From Takakia lepidozioides (Eukaryota; Streptophyta; Takakiopsida; Takakiales; Takakiaceae), in the NCBI GenBank assembly GCA_030704615.1, contig CM060731.1:87774756-87838755 (forward strand): DNA of 64,000 nucleotides, given 5' to 3'. Both the position numbers and the translations under genes were made by a program. Shown here piece after piece: positions 32,850-43,699 of the stretch; the stretch's first letter is position 1, and every line of letters starts with the position of its first letter. The notes beneath the pieces are model-generated. The model did no database searches. It was not told the origin of the DNA and was given only the letters and a program-made list of their open reading frames with translations.

Positions 32850-35030
32850 ATGTAACAGGTCCCAGTATAATCGAAGACGAAACTCCATTCATTCAATGGG
32901 CGATTGAATGGTTGCCCATCCAAATGATTTTCGTTTGTTTTCAATCTTTGCCACTATGTTCAACATATCATGTATCAGGTCCCGGACTAATGAGATCAAT
33001 CGAAATTCATTGATGGCTTTACGGATGGTTGACCATCGAAATGATTTTGGTTGGCTTTGAGACTTGGCCACTATGTTGAAGCCCCTATTTTTCCCCCACG
33101 TGCTTGAACATGTGTGCGACACATGTGTGGAGACACATTAGACGAATAAATCATTTGCCTCCCCATCGATGCGCTTTCCCCTCAAGCCATTCCATAATTT
33201 AATTGAATTTAAATTCATTTTAAGCCAATAAATAGGTTTGCATTGCCTTTCATTGGGGGTTTCTGGCACATATCGATTTTGTTTTTCGCTCAATTTTGTT
33301 CTGCGGCTTCAAGCATCCCACCGCTACTCCCCCACCAAAATTTGGACCAATCAAAAATTCCCCCCAAAAAAAATGTTCTCTTCGCTCACTATTGCAGAAC
33401 TATCTATGAAGAATGCATGAAGTAAAACACAAATCAAGTTTGGAGTGCCAAGCAGGGAAGAAACTGTGGTTTTGGGTCCAAATGAATTATGTTCGCTCCC
33501 AAATTTGGCACGCACGTTGCATATGGAGCCATTACATGCCCCATTCAAAAACAAAATGAAAAAAAAAATTGTGAGCACGCGAAACGCAGTCCAACAGGTC
33601 CCAAAGTAATAGTAGATCCAACGGAATACATTCAACGGGTGAACGGATGGTTGCCTATCCAAATCATTTTTGTTTGCTTCCAAACTTTGCCAGTACGTTT
33701 GAGACACCTTCTCACAAGTCCCAGACTAATATGAGATCAATCAAAATTTATTCAATGGCTCAATGGATGGTTGGCCATCGAAATGATTTTGGTTCACTTT
33801 CAGCCACTATGTTCAACGTGCCATGTAGTAGGCCCCAGAGTAATATGAGATCAATCGAAATTCGTTCAATGGGCCAACGGATGGTTGCCCATCCAAATGA
33901 TTTTCGTTCACTTTGAGACTTGGCCAGCGTGTTCAATGTACCCTCTGATACATCCCCGTGTAATATGAGATCAATCAAAATTCATTTGATGGGCCAATGA
34001 GGCGATCACTTGTCATCTGTTTTTTGTTCAATGCGAAGAAAAAAATCCTGCAATGCGTGCACGACTATTGCACCCATTGAACGGATGTGGTTGAAGCCCC
34101 TCTTTTGCCCCCATATGCTTGAACATGTGTGCGACACATGTGCGGAGACACATTAGACGAATAAATCATTTGCCTCCCCATCGAAGCACTCACCCCTCAA
34201 GCCATTCCAGAATTTAATTGAATTTAAATTCATTTTAAGCCAATAAATAGGTTTGCATTGTCTTTCATTGGGGGTTTCTGGCATGTATCGATTTTTTTTT
34301 TCGCTCAATTTTGTTCTGTGGCTTCAAGCATCCCACCGCTACTCCCCCACCAAAATTTGGACCAATCAAAAATGCCCGAAAAAAAAATGTTCTCTTCGCA
34401 CACTATTGCAGAACTCTCTATGAGAGTGCATGAAGTAGAATACAAATCAAGTTTGGAGTGCCAAACAGGGAAGAAACTATGGTTTTGGGTCCAAATGAAT
34501 TATGTTTGCTCCCAAATTTGGCACGCACATTGCATATGGAGTCATTACACGCCCCATTCAAAAACAGAATGAAAAAAAAATCGTGAGAACGCGAAACGCA
34601 GTCCAACAAGTCCCAAAGTAATAGTAGATCCAACGGAATACATTCAACGGGTGAACGGATGGTTGCCTATCCAAATCATTTTTGTTTGCTTCCAAACTTT
34701 GCCAGTATGTTCAAGACACCCTCTCATAGGTCCCAGATTAATATGAGATCAATCGAAATTCATTCAATGGCTCGACGGATGGTTGGCCATCGAAATGATT
34801 TTGGTTCGCTTTGAGACTTGGCCACTATGTTCAATGTGCCATGTAACAGGCCCCAGAGTAATATGAGATCAATCGAAATTTGTTCAATGGGCCAACGGCT
34901 GGTTGCCCATCAAAATGATTTTCGTTCGCTTTGAGACTTGGCCAGTGTGTTCAATGTACTCTCTGATACGTCCCAGTGTAATATGAGATCAATCAAAATT
35001 ATTTTGTGCTTTGAGAACTTTGTGGGTATG
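32850..35030. repeat. Second field of the 118-bp satellite
   Basis: Same family and same strand sense as 4021-8560. GAGATCAATCGAAATTCATT monomers recur at about 32990, 33732, 33847, 33965, 34743, 34862 and 34982. The long AATTGAATTTAAATTCAT...TTTTGTTCTGCGG segment occurs at about 33190 and 34205, a period of about 1.0 kb. No gene seen. Confidence 0.85.
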
Positions 35031-35199
35031 TTCGTCATACGTAAAAAGATCATAGAATTTGCGAAATGATTATGAAATACGCAAGGACCAGGCGAAATTT
35101 GTTTGGAAGACGAGCGTTCGTAACTATTATAACTTATTGGTTAACATCAATTTTCCTTGGTCACATTGTCTATGTACTATGCTGTCAGTCATTAAAATC

Positions 35200-36457
35200 C
35201 TAGTCGTCACTGTCCGAGGACAAGGAATCTGATGTCGTGGCCTGATTTGAACTACCAATTGCCAGAGCTTGCGACCGTGATCTCGTGGTCAATGAGGGGC
35301 CCAATGGCATGTGATCAATTCTGGCCTGCATCCGCCTACTTCGCGGCGAAAATTGATTTTTTTCTTCACTCTCACGACGTGGCGGAGATGGATCGAGAAC
35401 AAGTGCTCGTGCTGCATGCAAATTGGCAACGAGGCCGTCCACATCCGGCAATAGAGCCCCCGAAACACGATGATAACGGTCTGTCCATAGTCGCATCCAT
35501 TGCTCTACAACTGCCTTGATGGTATTTTTGAAACTTTCCAACTGCCTCTCGCGGGCCCTGTCCCTAATCATTGTGCCGTTTCGACGATAAGCCGCATCGT
35601 ACGCCTCATTCATTCGGTGTTGACATATTATAACATCTTCCAGTTCGGACAGCAACAAATGTCTCCCAATCGGTTGTCGGTCATACAATTCATTGTCCTC
35701 CGGCATCCATGGAACTGTGGGAGCCGGATAAACCTGGACCTTCTCTCACTCCAATGCCCTCCCAGATTGCGGCAAAACTGCTCTCTCTCCCAACAATCGG
35801 GAATGCCTCCCGTACGTATGGTTATCTCCCACTAAGATGTGACCCAGAAATACTGGGGATCTTTGATGTATGCCGGGTTTCCGGCATGTATGCCATGCAT
35901 CTCTCTGTCTGCATCCCATACCAAGTTCTTGCCCCAATGCACACAATTCATATATGTGAATGGTAGCCCATCCAATGGGAGGTTGTGTCGATTGTATTCA
36001 AAACCTATGGGCATCCGATCCTCTAAGCCCACCAGCTCATAGAAACGGCGATGGATTGGTGTACGACATTCCGGGCAAGCGCTCATCCGCAAGGCTTGCG
36101 GGATAAGACATGTGAGAGTTGACCCCACAATTTGCAATGCACCTCATTCGCCCTATGTTGGAAATGCAAGTTCGTGCAAGACTTGGACTCTGCGTAATTG
36201 TTTCGGGTTTGCACGTCATGCTTATCCGAAGGCCACAATCGATTGATGTGGTACCACTTCACGAATTTTTTGCATCTCGCCATCGGCCACCTGAACTCTT
36301 CCGGAACATCCTCCCAGACCTCTTCTGCTAGTATGTCAGGGTCACCATATACTTCCCAATTCAAGGCTTGCCTTGACCATTTGATTTTCCTAGGGGGTGG
36401 TCCATGTTCATTGGGGTCATCTCTTCCATGACGCTCATCGTCTTGGTCCTCTGCCAT
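35200..36457 (-). pseudogene. RING-finger family gene, second copy, damaged
   Basis: Homologue of 1530-3978 on the other strand. From an ATG at 36457 (MAEDQDDERHGRDDPNEHG) it reads PDILAEEVWEDVPEEF, KKFVKWYHINRLW, HFQHRANEVHC, then in another frame TCLIPQALRMSACPECRTPIH, the second half of a RING-type zinc site, then ALWDADREMHG-like text. A last frame (35706-35200) has RQPIGRHLLLSELEDVI, an arginine-rich helix and an acidic DSLSSDSDD end. The 1.1-kb middle of the other copy and the first CxxC pair are missing. E3 ligase function is only suggested by the RING-like motif. Frames change at about 36130 and 35830. Confidence 0.55.
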
Positions 36458-36844
36458 TTTGCAACAATCGGAGCAACACTAAACGAGGTTTACTAATAAG
36501 ACATAACTCTAAATCCTTCACCCTAAACGAGTTTGAGTAGGTGTCAAAATAGTTCCTAAAAGCTAATTTTGTAGAATAAAATGATCCTGGAAGCCAGAGG
36601 AGGGCCTATGGGAGCATTTTGCAATGACCTCGCAGAAATCATGGCAAAAAATACCCCCCACCCAACCAATGGTCTCCTTCTCCACGTGACTATGTGTCGT
36701 GGAATAATGAAATGTCATGCACACAGAAGTTGTGTGGAGATGAAGTGAGGGGAGAATGAGCCTCCCTTGGCTTATATGCCCACCCCCCCTCATTCCTCGG
36801 GCCACGTGCAGGCAAACCTTCTAGAAGCGACCGCCAAGTTGGCT
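36458..36844. other. LTR-flank sequence with TATA-containing unit
   Basis: 36735-36846 matches the unit repeated in the hairpin array (GAAGTGAGGGGAGAATGAG, CTTATATGCC, then a GCGACCGCCAA hairpin half at 36827). On the minus strand it reads as hairpin, about 60 bp, GGGCATATAAGC. The rest shows nothing recognisable. Confidence 0.5.
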
Positions 36845-36930
36845 GTCGTGCACCTAAGCATCGTGCCACAACATACATCGCTGTCCTACCACACTTCTTA
36901 GCATATAGTCCTAGAAAGCCACACCACAAT
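36845..36930 (-). repeat. Second copy of the LTR start (86 bp)
   Basis: Direct repeat of 37281-37366 (GTCRTGCACCTAAGCATCGT...CCACACCACAAT), about 92 percent alike. It lies just outside the copy C 3' LTR, as if another LTR began there. Confidence 0.8.
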
Positions 36931-37364
36931 GATACGGAAATGGTGAAAAGAGGAGAAACCACTCTATCACGTTATATAAGTCAAGCCAATGGCACCTTTG
37001 CTAAAGGACTCCACCATACAGACCTCACCCACTCTCCATCTCAAGTACTACAGCTATGGCGGCGAGAGAGGCATCGGGAGGCTCGACTAGAAGAAGACGA
37101 GCCTGCCTACGTCTCACGTGGAGATAACCTCCCCACGTCCCAAGTGAGGTTCGCCACCTCACTTGGCACATGGAACCAAATGAAGTCCCAATGCCAACAA
37201 AATACAAATATAAATGTATAATGTCTTAATTAGCTAGAAATAACTATTTCTAACTAATCACAAACAAAACCATGACAGTTGTCATGCACCTAAGCATCGT
37301 GCCACAACATACATCGTTGTCCAACCACACTTCCTAGCATATAGTCCTAGAAAGCCACACCACA
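36930..37364 (-). repeat. 3' LTR of copy C
   Basis: Minus strand starts TGTGGTGTGG right after a polypurine tract (AGGGGGGCG, about 37367-37375) and ends CCGTATCA, giving the usual TG...CA ends. 37277-36930 is very close to 51594-51336 (TGTCATGGTTTTGTTTGTG to CCGTATCA), which lacks about 85 bp. The LTR carries the element's promoter and polyadenylation signals; none was pinned down. Confidence 0.7.
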
Positions 37365-37621
37365 ATCGCCCCCCTAACTGGTGATTAGGTCCCTCTAACA
37401 CCGGATAGCTTGCAAGTATCCACCCCAATAAGATCATCATTTGGTCTTCAATCGTACAAGTCCCAACACCTGAAGTCGATAGATCAAGAGGCCGGGTGAA
37501 AACGTAGCCCCATCATTAGTCGCCTTCATGCAATCCATGATCTTCAGTTGAGTATCCATGGCATTGAAGCCCCACTAGCTAGACCTTGGATCACTTGTCC
37601 GCCTCACCATTGTCATGCCCA

Positions 37622-38920
37622 CTACCTCTGTCCAAGGCATCGTGGACACAACCATTCTCCGATAGGAACCTCCTCAAGTGGCGGTGTCAAGCATCCCATG
37701 TGCCACCCCCTTAAGCATTTGTCACACACCAACATGGTTGCGGCGCCACCAGCATGCCCACATAGCATGCAACGCAACCCTGTAGGTACCACTGCAAGGT
37801 TGGGATCTATCCTCCCATCCACATGTGGAAGGTGACATGGCGCACAATTGCGCACATGGTCCTTCCATACCATGCCATCTCGACCCTCCAAAATCAACAT
37901 TCCTGAAGGCAACACCTCCCTGACCCTTAGAATCACACGTCCTGCTGTGACATCCAAGGTCGTACGCGCTGTCTGTTGCAGATACACATAGTTCCCAGGG
38001 TGGAAATGCCGAACACTTGGCCGATATCCCCCTCCACATATAGTGGCGTACCTCAATGTGTCTCGGTGTTGGGCAATAGCAAGGTTCTCAAAAGCAATAG
38101 GCATGACTCTCTTGAACAACTCTGCCCGCTGGGCACATGCTTGTGTCCACACATCCGGATCATCAAGGTTGAGAACTACTGCAACCTCCCTGCGAATAGA
38201 TGCAGGCAAATCTGGCTCTCGGCCGAAGAGAAGAAAGTAAGGTGAGAAGGAGGCAAGTGAAGCTTGTTTGCTGAACCTATAGCCCATAGCTAGCCAAGGC
38301 AGTTGAAGGTCCCAATCTCCTAGGTGTCCCTTCTGCAAACCGTACTTGCGCAAACCTCTCTTAACTGTCTGAACAACTCTCTCCGCCAAGCCATCAGCCT
38401 CGGGATGATCCCAAGAAGTAGTGCGGTGATCTATCAAGGCTTGCTCACACAAAGCCTGAAACTCCCCCAAAAACTCTCTCCCCTGGCCCGTGAGTACCTT
38501 GGCTGGAGCACCAAAATGGCTAAGCACTCGATCTAAGAATGCATACGCAACCCTATCACTTGCCTTGTTAGGCAATGCCACCAGTTCAATCCATTTGGAA
38601 AAATGTTCCACCATCAACAACACATACTTGTTATGGCGAATCGTCAATGGCAATGGGCATGCGAAGTCAAGACTCCAACGATAGCCCAAACCCATAATGG
38701 GTAAATGATGCAATTGTGGAGTAGGGGCGTTGAAAGAAGCCTGCACTCTATCACACACCATGCACCTTGCCACTAACTGTTGCACATCCGTGTGCATGCC
38801 CTGCCACCAATACTGCCCTTGCAGCAAACTATGAGTGCGCCGCACCCCAAAATATCCCAACTCCTCATGGGCATGGCGTACTAATCGCGCTCGTTGTGTT
38901 GGACGAGGCACAATCCTCAC
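37622..38920 (-). pseudogene. pol (integrase): Integrase with C-terminal PHD finger, copy C
   Basis: 432 codons. Residues 15-57 hold the HHCC zinc region (HAHEELGYFG, CMVCD). DDE core: D85 (SLDFACPL), position 145 is Gly (VLTGQGREF; Asp in copy B), E180 (GLAERVV). Residues 300-360 form a GPY/F-like C-terminal region (HPGNYVYLQQ). Residues 384-428 are a canonical C4HC3 PHD finger: C384, C387, C399, C402, H407, C410, C425, C428, with WH and GEWLCPRC. PHD fingers read histone H3 tails; here one stands where chromoviruses carry a chromodomain. The preceding RNase H frame ends in TGA at the codon before, which is Arg in copy B, so the polyprotein was continuous. Loss of D145 should abolish strand transfer. 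Confidence 0.92.
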
Positions 38921-39679
38921 TCATCCATCCTCCCATACCCGGAGTAGATGAGTCCCCTCCCACTTGAACCTCTTGTTTCGTTGTAGGACCCGATCTCTCT
39001 CCTTAGCAGTCACACTGGCTGCTGTCTCTCCGGTACGAAGGTATGCCAACACTGCTGCATCTTCATGCACATCCTTAGCACCACCAAACTCCTCACTAGT
39101 ATCTGGATTGTCATGCACGCTATCTACATGACCAATCGCATGGGATGGACCAGCTTGAGCTCCCATTGTTAGAATGCACAAAAAGACCGATGCATGCCAT
39201 CCTGGCATCATCTCCTCATCTGTCTCACCATGCCACCGAGCTCCAGTATCATCATGCTCGCTCGTGCATGGATTACGACTCAATCCATCTGCATCCTGAT
39301 TGACAATACCGGCTCGATGCACCACCTGGAAGTCGTACTCTTGAAGCATAAGTGCCCACCGTGCAAGCTTCCCTGTAAGCTTGTCTGACTCCATCAACCA
39401 CTTCAATGGTTGGTGATCCGTGACAAGGGTGAAGAGATTGCCATAGAGGTAGCATCTGAAATGTGCCACTGCCCATACTGCAGCTAGACACTCCATTTCA
39501 TAAGAACTATACTTCGCCTCGGCATCATTGTTCGAGCGGCTAGCATATGCCACTACGAACTCCCTTCCCTCATCATCCACCTGTGTGAGCACTGTTCCAA
39601 TCCCCAGCATACTCCAATCCGTATGTAGCTGGAAAGACCGCCCCCGAATAGGCCGCCTCAGAATAGGTGCAGAAGTCAA
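38921..39679 (-). pseudogene. pol (RNase H): RNase H, copy C
   Basis: Degrades the RNA strand of the RNA:DNA hybrid. Motifs: LHTDWSMLGIG (first Asp), YASRSNNDAE, YEMECLAAVWA (Glu), LVTDHQPLKWL (Asp). A tether region (ADGLSRNP and onward) leads to the integrase. Same frame as the RT upstream, separated by one TAG at 39734-39736, and as the integrase downstream, separated by one TGA. Confidence 0.9.
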
Positions 39680-39733
39680 TCGAGCCTTGAGTTTCTCAAA
39701 TGCTTCCTCCTGCTCCTCCTCCCATTGCCACTC

Positions 39734-40695
39734 CTAACCCACATTGGTCAACTTGGTAAGAGCCTTTGCAATGCTGCTAAATCCCTTGATAAACCGTCGA
39801 TAGTCGTTTGCCAATCCCATGAAAGCACGAACTCTGCTCACATCCATGGGGCGTGGAATGCATGCAATGGCCTCCACCTTTGTCTGTTGAACACCCAATC
39901 CTCCAGGGTATATCATGTGGCCCAGATACTCAATCTGATTGTGGGAGAACTTGCACTTTCCGGGGTGCAGTTTCAACCCGTGCGCTCTCAAGCGCTCAAA
40001 CACCACCTGAAGGTGTCTCTCATGCTCCTCAACCGTAGCACTAAAGACAATGATGTCATCAATATAGCACCGGGCAAAGTCTAGCCCCGCGAGAATCCTA
40101 TCCATGACCCTCTGAAACTCTGCAGGAGCATTCTTCAACCCAAACGGTAAGAACCGCCATTGGTACAAACAATCCTTCCCATGTTGGTCAATCCCCCAGA
40201 ATGCTGTCTTTTGCTTGTCAGCCTCTTTGATTGGCAACTGGTGGTAACCGGATCGCAAGTCCAATGTGCTAAACACCTTTGCATGCCCAATGGCATCAAA
40301 GATCTCCTCTGGAGTTGGCATGGCATATCTATCGGACTTAGTCTGACGGTTCACAGGACGATAGTCCCCACACATCCTTCTGTCCAATTGCCATAGATAT
40401 CCTTCTTAGCTGGCATCACCATTGTCGAGGCATACTCCCCGCCTGACAACTCCACCAATCCAGCTTCGAACAACTCCATAGTTCGTGACTGGATCAATGA
40501 CCTCTCCATGTCACTATACCGGTAGGGCCTTTGAAAGATTGGCGTGTCACTTGCCAAATCAATACGAATCTCCTGACCTTTCAAACTCCCCAAATCCTTC
40601 AAACTAAAGGCAAAGCAATTTCTATAAGCCCTTAGAAATCGCTGGATCCTCCGCTCTCTCCTCCGGTGACTGTAGATCCAACATTTGGTTCCCAA
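39734..40695 (-). pseudogene. pol (reverse transcriptase): Reverse transcriptase, copy C
   Basis: Copies element RNA into cDNA in particles. Frame 40695-40351 carries the N-terminal part (FSLKDLGSLKGQEIR, MELFEAGLVELSGGEYAS, then PAKKD). Frame 40387-39734 carries CGDYRPVNRQTKSDRYAMP, FSTLDLRSGYHQ (first Asp), WRFLPFGLKNAPAEFQ, the catalytic YIDD, and thumb motifs (LKLHPGKCKFS, YLGHMIYPGG). Frameshifts at about 40680 (against the methyltransferase frame) and about 40385, plus an in-frame TAG at its end, inactivate it. Motif order and YIDD are those of Ty3/gypsy. Confidence 0.92.
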
Positions 40696-43495
40696 TTGTC
40701 CTCAGTGACTGCAACCTTGGGTACACCAGGCTTGGAGGTAGGAGACGAATCCCCTGGTTGCTAGATAGCAACCTCTTGGGCCTTGTCCGCCCAATCTGAC
40801 TATGGCGTAGCCTCCACTTGCTCTGCCATAGCCACCTTACATCCTCCGCGCAAGAAACATCCTCGACCTCTTCAAAAACCTTGGTCACCTTGGCCTCCAA
40901 CTGATCCTCAGTCCATGGCTCTCCCCACTCCTCATACTGCTGCTTGAGAGATCCAATGACTCTCTCTTTGCGCATCTCATCCCACATCTGCCATGGGTGT
41001 TTGCAACCCACGATCCTGTGCTCGCCCCCACTCACTGCCTCAACCGTTCCGGTTGGCAGGGAGAATGCACCATCCAATGGGCAATTTAGATCCATTGCTT
41101 GACCCAACACTTGGCGGCATGATGCCTCTGACAGAGCTGGCACATCTGTAGTGCCGATGGCAAATCCCATTGCCCGCTCTCGCTCATCCGCATTGGGCTC
41201 CACCAATTGCTGTAGCACACTGTCCCAAATCAATCCAGGACCATTGTCTTGAAAAGCATGAGACGAGGGAAAGCTCATGAGCGTAGGCAAGGCCGCACGT
41301 GGCTGCCCCACTCGATTGACCACTGCTAGAGGTGGACGGTCATCATGTCGCACCCTCTGTGGTTGTCTCCCTTGGTCCAAAATGCCCTCAACCGTGAGAT
41401 TGGGTGGCCGATGAATGGAATCGTATGCTCTCTTGAGCAGCTCTGGTGGTGCAAGATTGGTCCACCACAATCGAAGTCGATGCGCGCGTGATCCCACCGC
41501 TGCTGCATCCAATAGCACCGCCAATCCAATCCAAGACCGCACCTGATGCACACTGGCCATAACCCTGGCCCGAGAATCCCCCATAAGAAGAACATTCTCC
41601 AAGATATAGCCTAGAGGTTGCACTTGCCTCGTCTGCAAGTCCCGCAACACTCGCAACATCTCCCAAAACAAATGCGATCGTGCATCATGCAAGCCATTCC
41701 CATGACCTGCGGGAGAGTGTCCTTGGCAAGGCCATCCGGTTATCACCAAGTCAATGGAACCATGCCGCTGCAAATCATCCGCCCCTAGCAAGGTAATGTC
41801 TGCTGGCAAGGCTTTTTGATACCCTCGAACTGCTGAGAGAGGCAACAACTCAGGATACCGGTGTGTGAGCAAGGCAATGTGACGCACGGAAATACGCCGA
41901 GCAATCTCATCCTTCTCCACATACAAGTACTTGCGTACTTTAATCCATGCTTGCAACACTCCTGCAAGCCCAGTGCTCATGCCTCCAAACAGGTCTAGCA
42001 AACAAATCCCTGAGTCAAGTGGTTGCCAGGTAATGGGCACTTTGTCCAAAGGAGCTAACTCAGGAGGTCCAGGTGATGTCACTGAACTCCCCTCACTCAC
42101 CAATGGAAAGGCCTCCCGCCATGGTTGGTGCACACACTTGCCTGCTACTCGATGCAAATTCCCAACCGTACCCCACAGTGGAATATGCACAGGCACATGA
42201 GGAAACAAATCAGCCTTGTATGCCAATTGTTTGTCCTCATCAGGTGATGGCCTATCATCTGCATGGCTATTGCCCTCCAAGAGCTCACCACCCCAAGCCA
42301 CCACCCCTGAGAATGCAGCCAATGTGGGCATCATGTTCCTACGATCCACCGCTACATTCCCAAAAAACCGCACTGGGAGCAGTGCACGTCGGCCATCTCC
42401 TGACTGCCATTCCGGCCTGTAGGATGTCGTTTCCTCCCAAAAGTCCAGAGTGAATCCCATGGGGTATAACACCGCCCCACCAACAAGCACATCATAAGAC
42501 ATCGCGTCCGTAACAATGGCTTTAGCTCTCATGACTGAGCCGTCCGTAGGATGATTCGGCTGCAATCGAATGAAGAGCTCATGATGTGTAATCCCTTGTG
42601 CCTTCTTTGAACCGCCCAAAGATGTTTGAATTTGGAAAGGGCAAGGCTCCAAATCCGCTTTTGTAAGGCCCAAACCTGCAATTGCTGCTCTTCCCAACAT
42701 CAATGGCTGTGCTCCCGAGTCCAACAAGACCCGTAGTGGCCTATACCTCCTCCCGGCTGGGCCACCCAACTGAAACACACCATCCTGATTGTCCACCAGG
42801 ACTACCCCAGGAGTCACCATACTACGCTCAATGGCTGGTCTAGCTGGCAATTCCTGCAACCTTGCAGCTGTCACTTGCCATGGTGCAGCTGTGGCTATCT
42901 TCACCCTTGAGTCCAGGGCATCCATGCACTGCACATTATCCGCTATCCCCGCAGATAGTGCCGATGCATCACCACTCTCACAGAGTCTAGTTGCTAGTCT
43001 GAACACAGAAGCTGGCCGAATCCCCGGCATTGCAATGGTCATTGCAGAAAACAATGAAACTTGGCAAACAGCCGTAGCTGCCCCCAACAATGTACTGGCT
43101 GCACCTTGCTTTGCAGCACCACCCACTAGCATTTCCCGAGCCACACCAACTCTCCCCACTGGCACTCGTGGCTCTACCTCTGACACACTTGGGCGAGCGG
43201 GTGCCATCGATGGCATAGTTGGCACTGTCTCAGCCAATGTGAAAGACTGTGGAAGCCTTGTCTGTCGACTTGCTTCCCCCCTTTGTGGATCAAAATCCAC
43301 ATCTGCTCCTCTTGGCTCAGGAGCACGCGTTGCTGCTCGAGTGACAGCAGCTGCAGAGTCCACATGCAATGGTCCAGCAAGTGCGGCTCCACACATGAAG
43401 CCCATACCAATCTGGCCTTCCCTAGGCATAGGAGGTTGTGCAGGTGGGGCTTGAACCTCAGGCCTTGGAGCTGACACCACATTAGTAGTGGCCAT
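40622..43495 (-). CDS. Fused aspartic protease and C5 cytosine DNA methyltransferase (copy C)
   Basis: One frame of 957 codons without stops. Residues 1-100 continue gag (MATTNVVSAP matches copy A after LEQCLAA), so ATG 43495 is probably not the original start. Residues 230-380: retropepsin-like protease, LLDSGAQ at 257-263. Residues 498-805: 5-methylcytosine methyltransferase. Motif I DLFGGMSTG (501-509) binds S-adenosylmethionine; motif IV GWPCQGHSP with catalytic Cys590; motif VI ENV (633-635); motif VIII AHRLRLWW (671-678); motif X region ERERAMGF (771-778) and CRQVLGQAMDLN (793-804). The C-terminal RERAMGF...LGQ arrangement recalls DNMT3-type enzymes. Residues 806-957 link to RT. All catalytic motifs visible are intact, so activity is plausible; target and role are inference. 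Confidence 0.92.
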   Translation of the reverse strand: MATTNVVSAPRPEVQAPPAQPPMPREGQIGMGFMCGAALAGPLHVDSAAAVTRAATRAPEPRGADVDFDPQRGEASRQTRLPQSFTLAETVPTMPSMAPARPSVSEVEPRVPVGRVGVAREMLVGGAAKQGAASTLLGAATAVCQVSLFSAMTIAMPGIRPASVFRLATRLCESGDASALSAGIADNVQCMDALDSRVKIATAAPWQVTAARLQELPARPAIERSMVTPGVVLVDNQDGVFQLGGPAGRRYRPLRVLLDSGAQPLMLGRAAIAGLGLTKADLEPCPFQIQTSLGGSKKAQGITHHELFIRLQPNHPTDGSVMRAKAIVTDAMSYDVLVGGAVLYPMGFTLDFWEETTSYRPEWQSGDGRRALLPVRFFGNVAVDRRNMMPTLAAFSGVVAWGGELLEGNSHADDRPSPDEDKQLAYKADLFPHVPVHIPLWGTVGNLHRVAGKCVHQPWREAFPLVSEGSSVTSPGPPELAPLDKVPITWQPLDSGICLLDLFGGMSTGLAGVLQAWIKVRKYLYVEKDEIARRISVRHIALLTHRYPELLPLSAVRGYQKALPADITLLGADDLQRHGSIDLVITGWPCQGHSPAGHGNGLHDARSHLFWEMLRVLRDLQTRQVQPLGYILENVLLMGDSRARVMASVHQVRSWIGLAVLLDAAAVGSRAHRLRLWWTNLAPPELLKRAYDSIHRPPNLTVEGILDQGRQPQRVRHDDRPPLAVVNRVGQPRAALPTLMSFPSSHAFQDNGPGLIWDSVLQQLVEPNADERERAMGFAIGTTDVPALSEASCRQVLGQAMDLNCPLDGAFSLPTGTVEAVSGGEHRIVGCKHPWQMWDEMRKERVIGSLKQQYEEWGEPWTEDQLEAKVTKVFEEVEDVSCAEDVRWLWQSKWRLRHSQIGRTRPKRLLSSNQGIRLLPPSLVYPRLQSLRTIGNQMLDLQSPEERAEDPAISKGL

Positions 43496-43507
43496 GGCAG
43501 CAAGACG

Positions 43508-43516
43508 TTGCTCGAG
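43508..43516 (+). repeat. Target duplication, left
   Basis: TTGCTCGAG; partner TTGCTCTAG at 47216-47224 (one mismatch). Copy A shows the unoccupied site TTGCTCTAG once, at about 11330. Confidence 0.85.
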
Positions 43517-43528
43517 TGCAGCTACGGC

Positions 43529-43556
43529 GTGAGCCTAGCCGCGTGAGCCCAAGAGC
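43529..43556 (+). repeat. Inverted repeat of the MULE-like element, left
   Basis: GTGAGCCTAGCCGCGTGAGC and 8 further bases; partner in reverse complement at 47170-47197. Confidence 0.85.
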
Positions 43557-43699
43557 TCGGCTCATGCTTTGCCCTCTAAGCGTGAGCCCAGGGGTTTAGT
43601 GGAGGAAGAAGCAGGCCCCATACCCGAGTCCTCTGTTTAGAGAGGGTCCTATTGTCGTGGAAGCAGTTATAGCGCTTAAAAAAAGAGGTATAGAAAGAA

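Noticed and set aside
42789-43454. 221-codon plus-strand frame
   Set aside because: It is the antisense shadow of the gag-protease part of the copy C frame.
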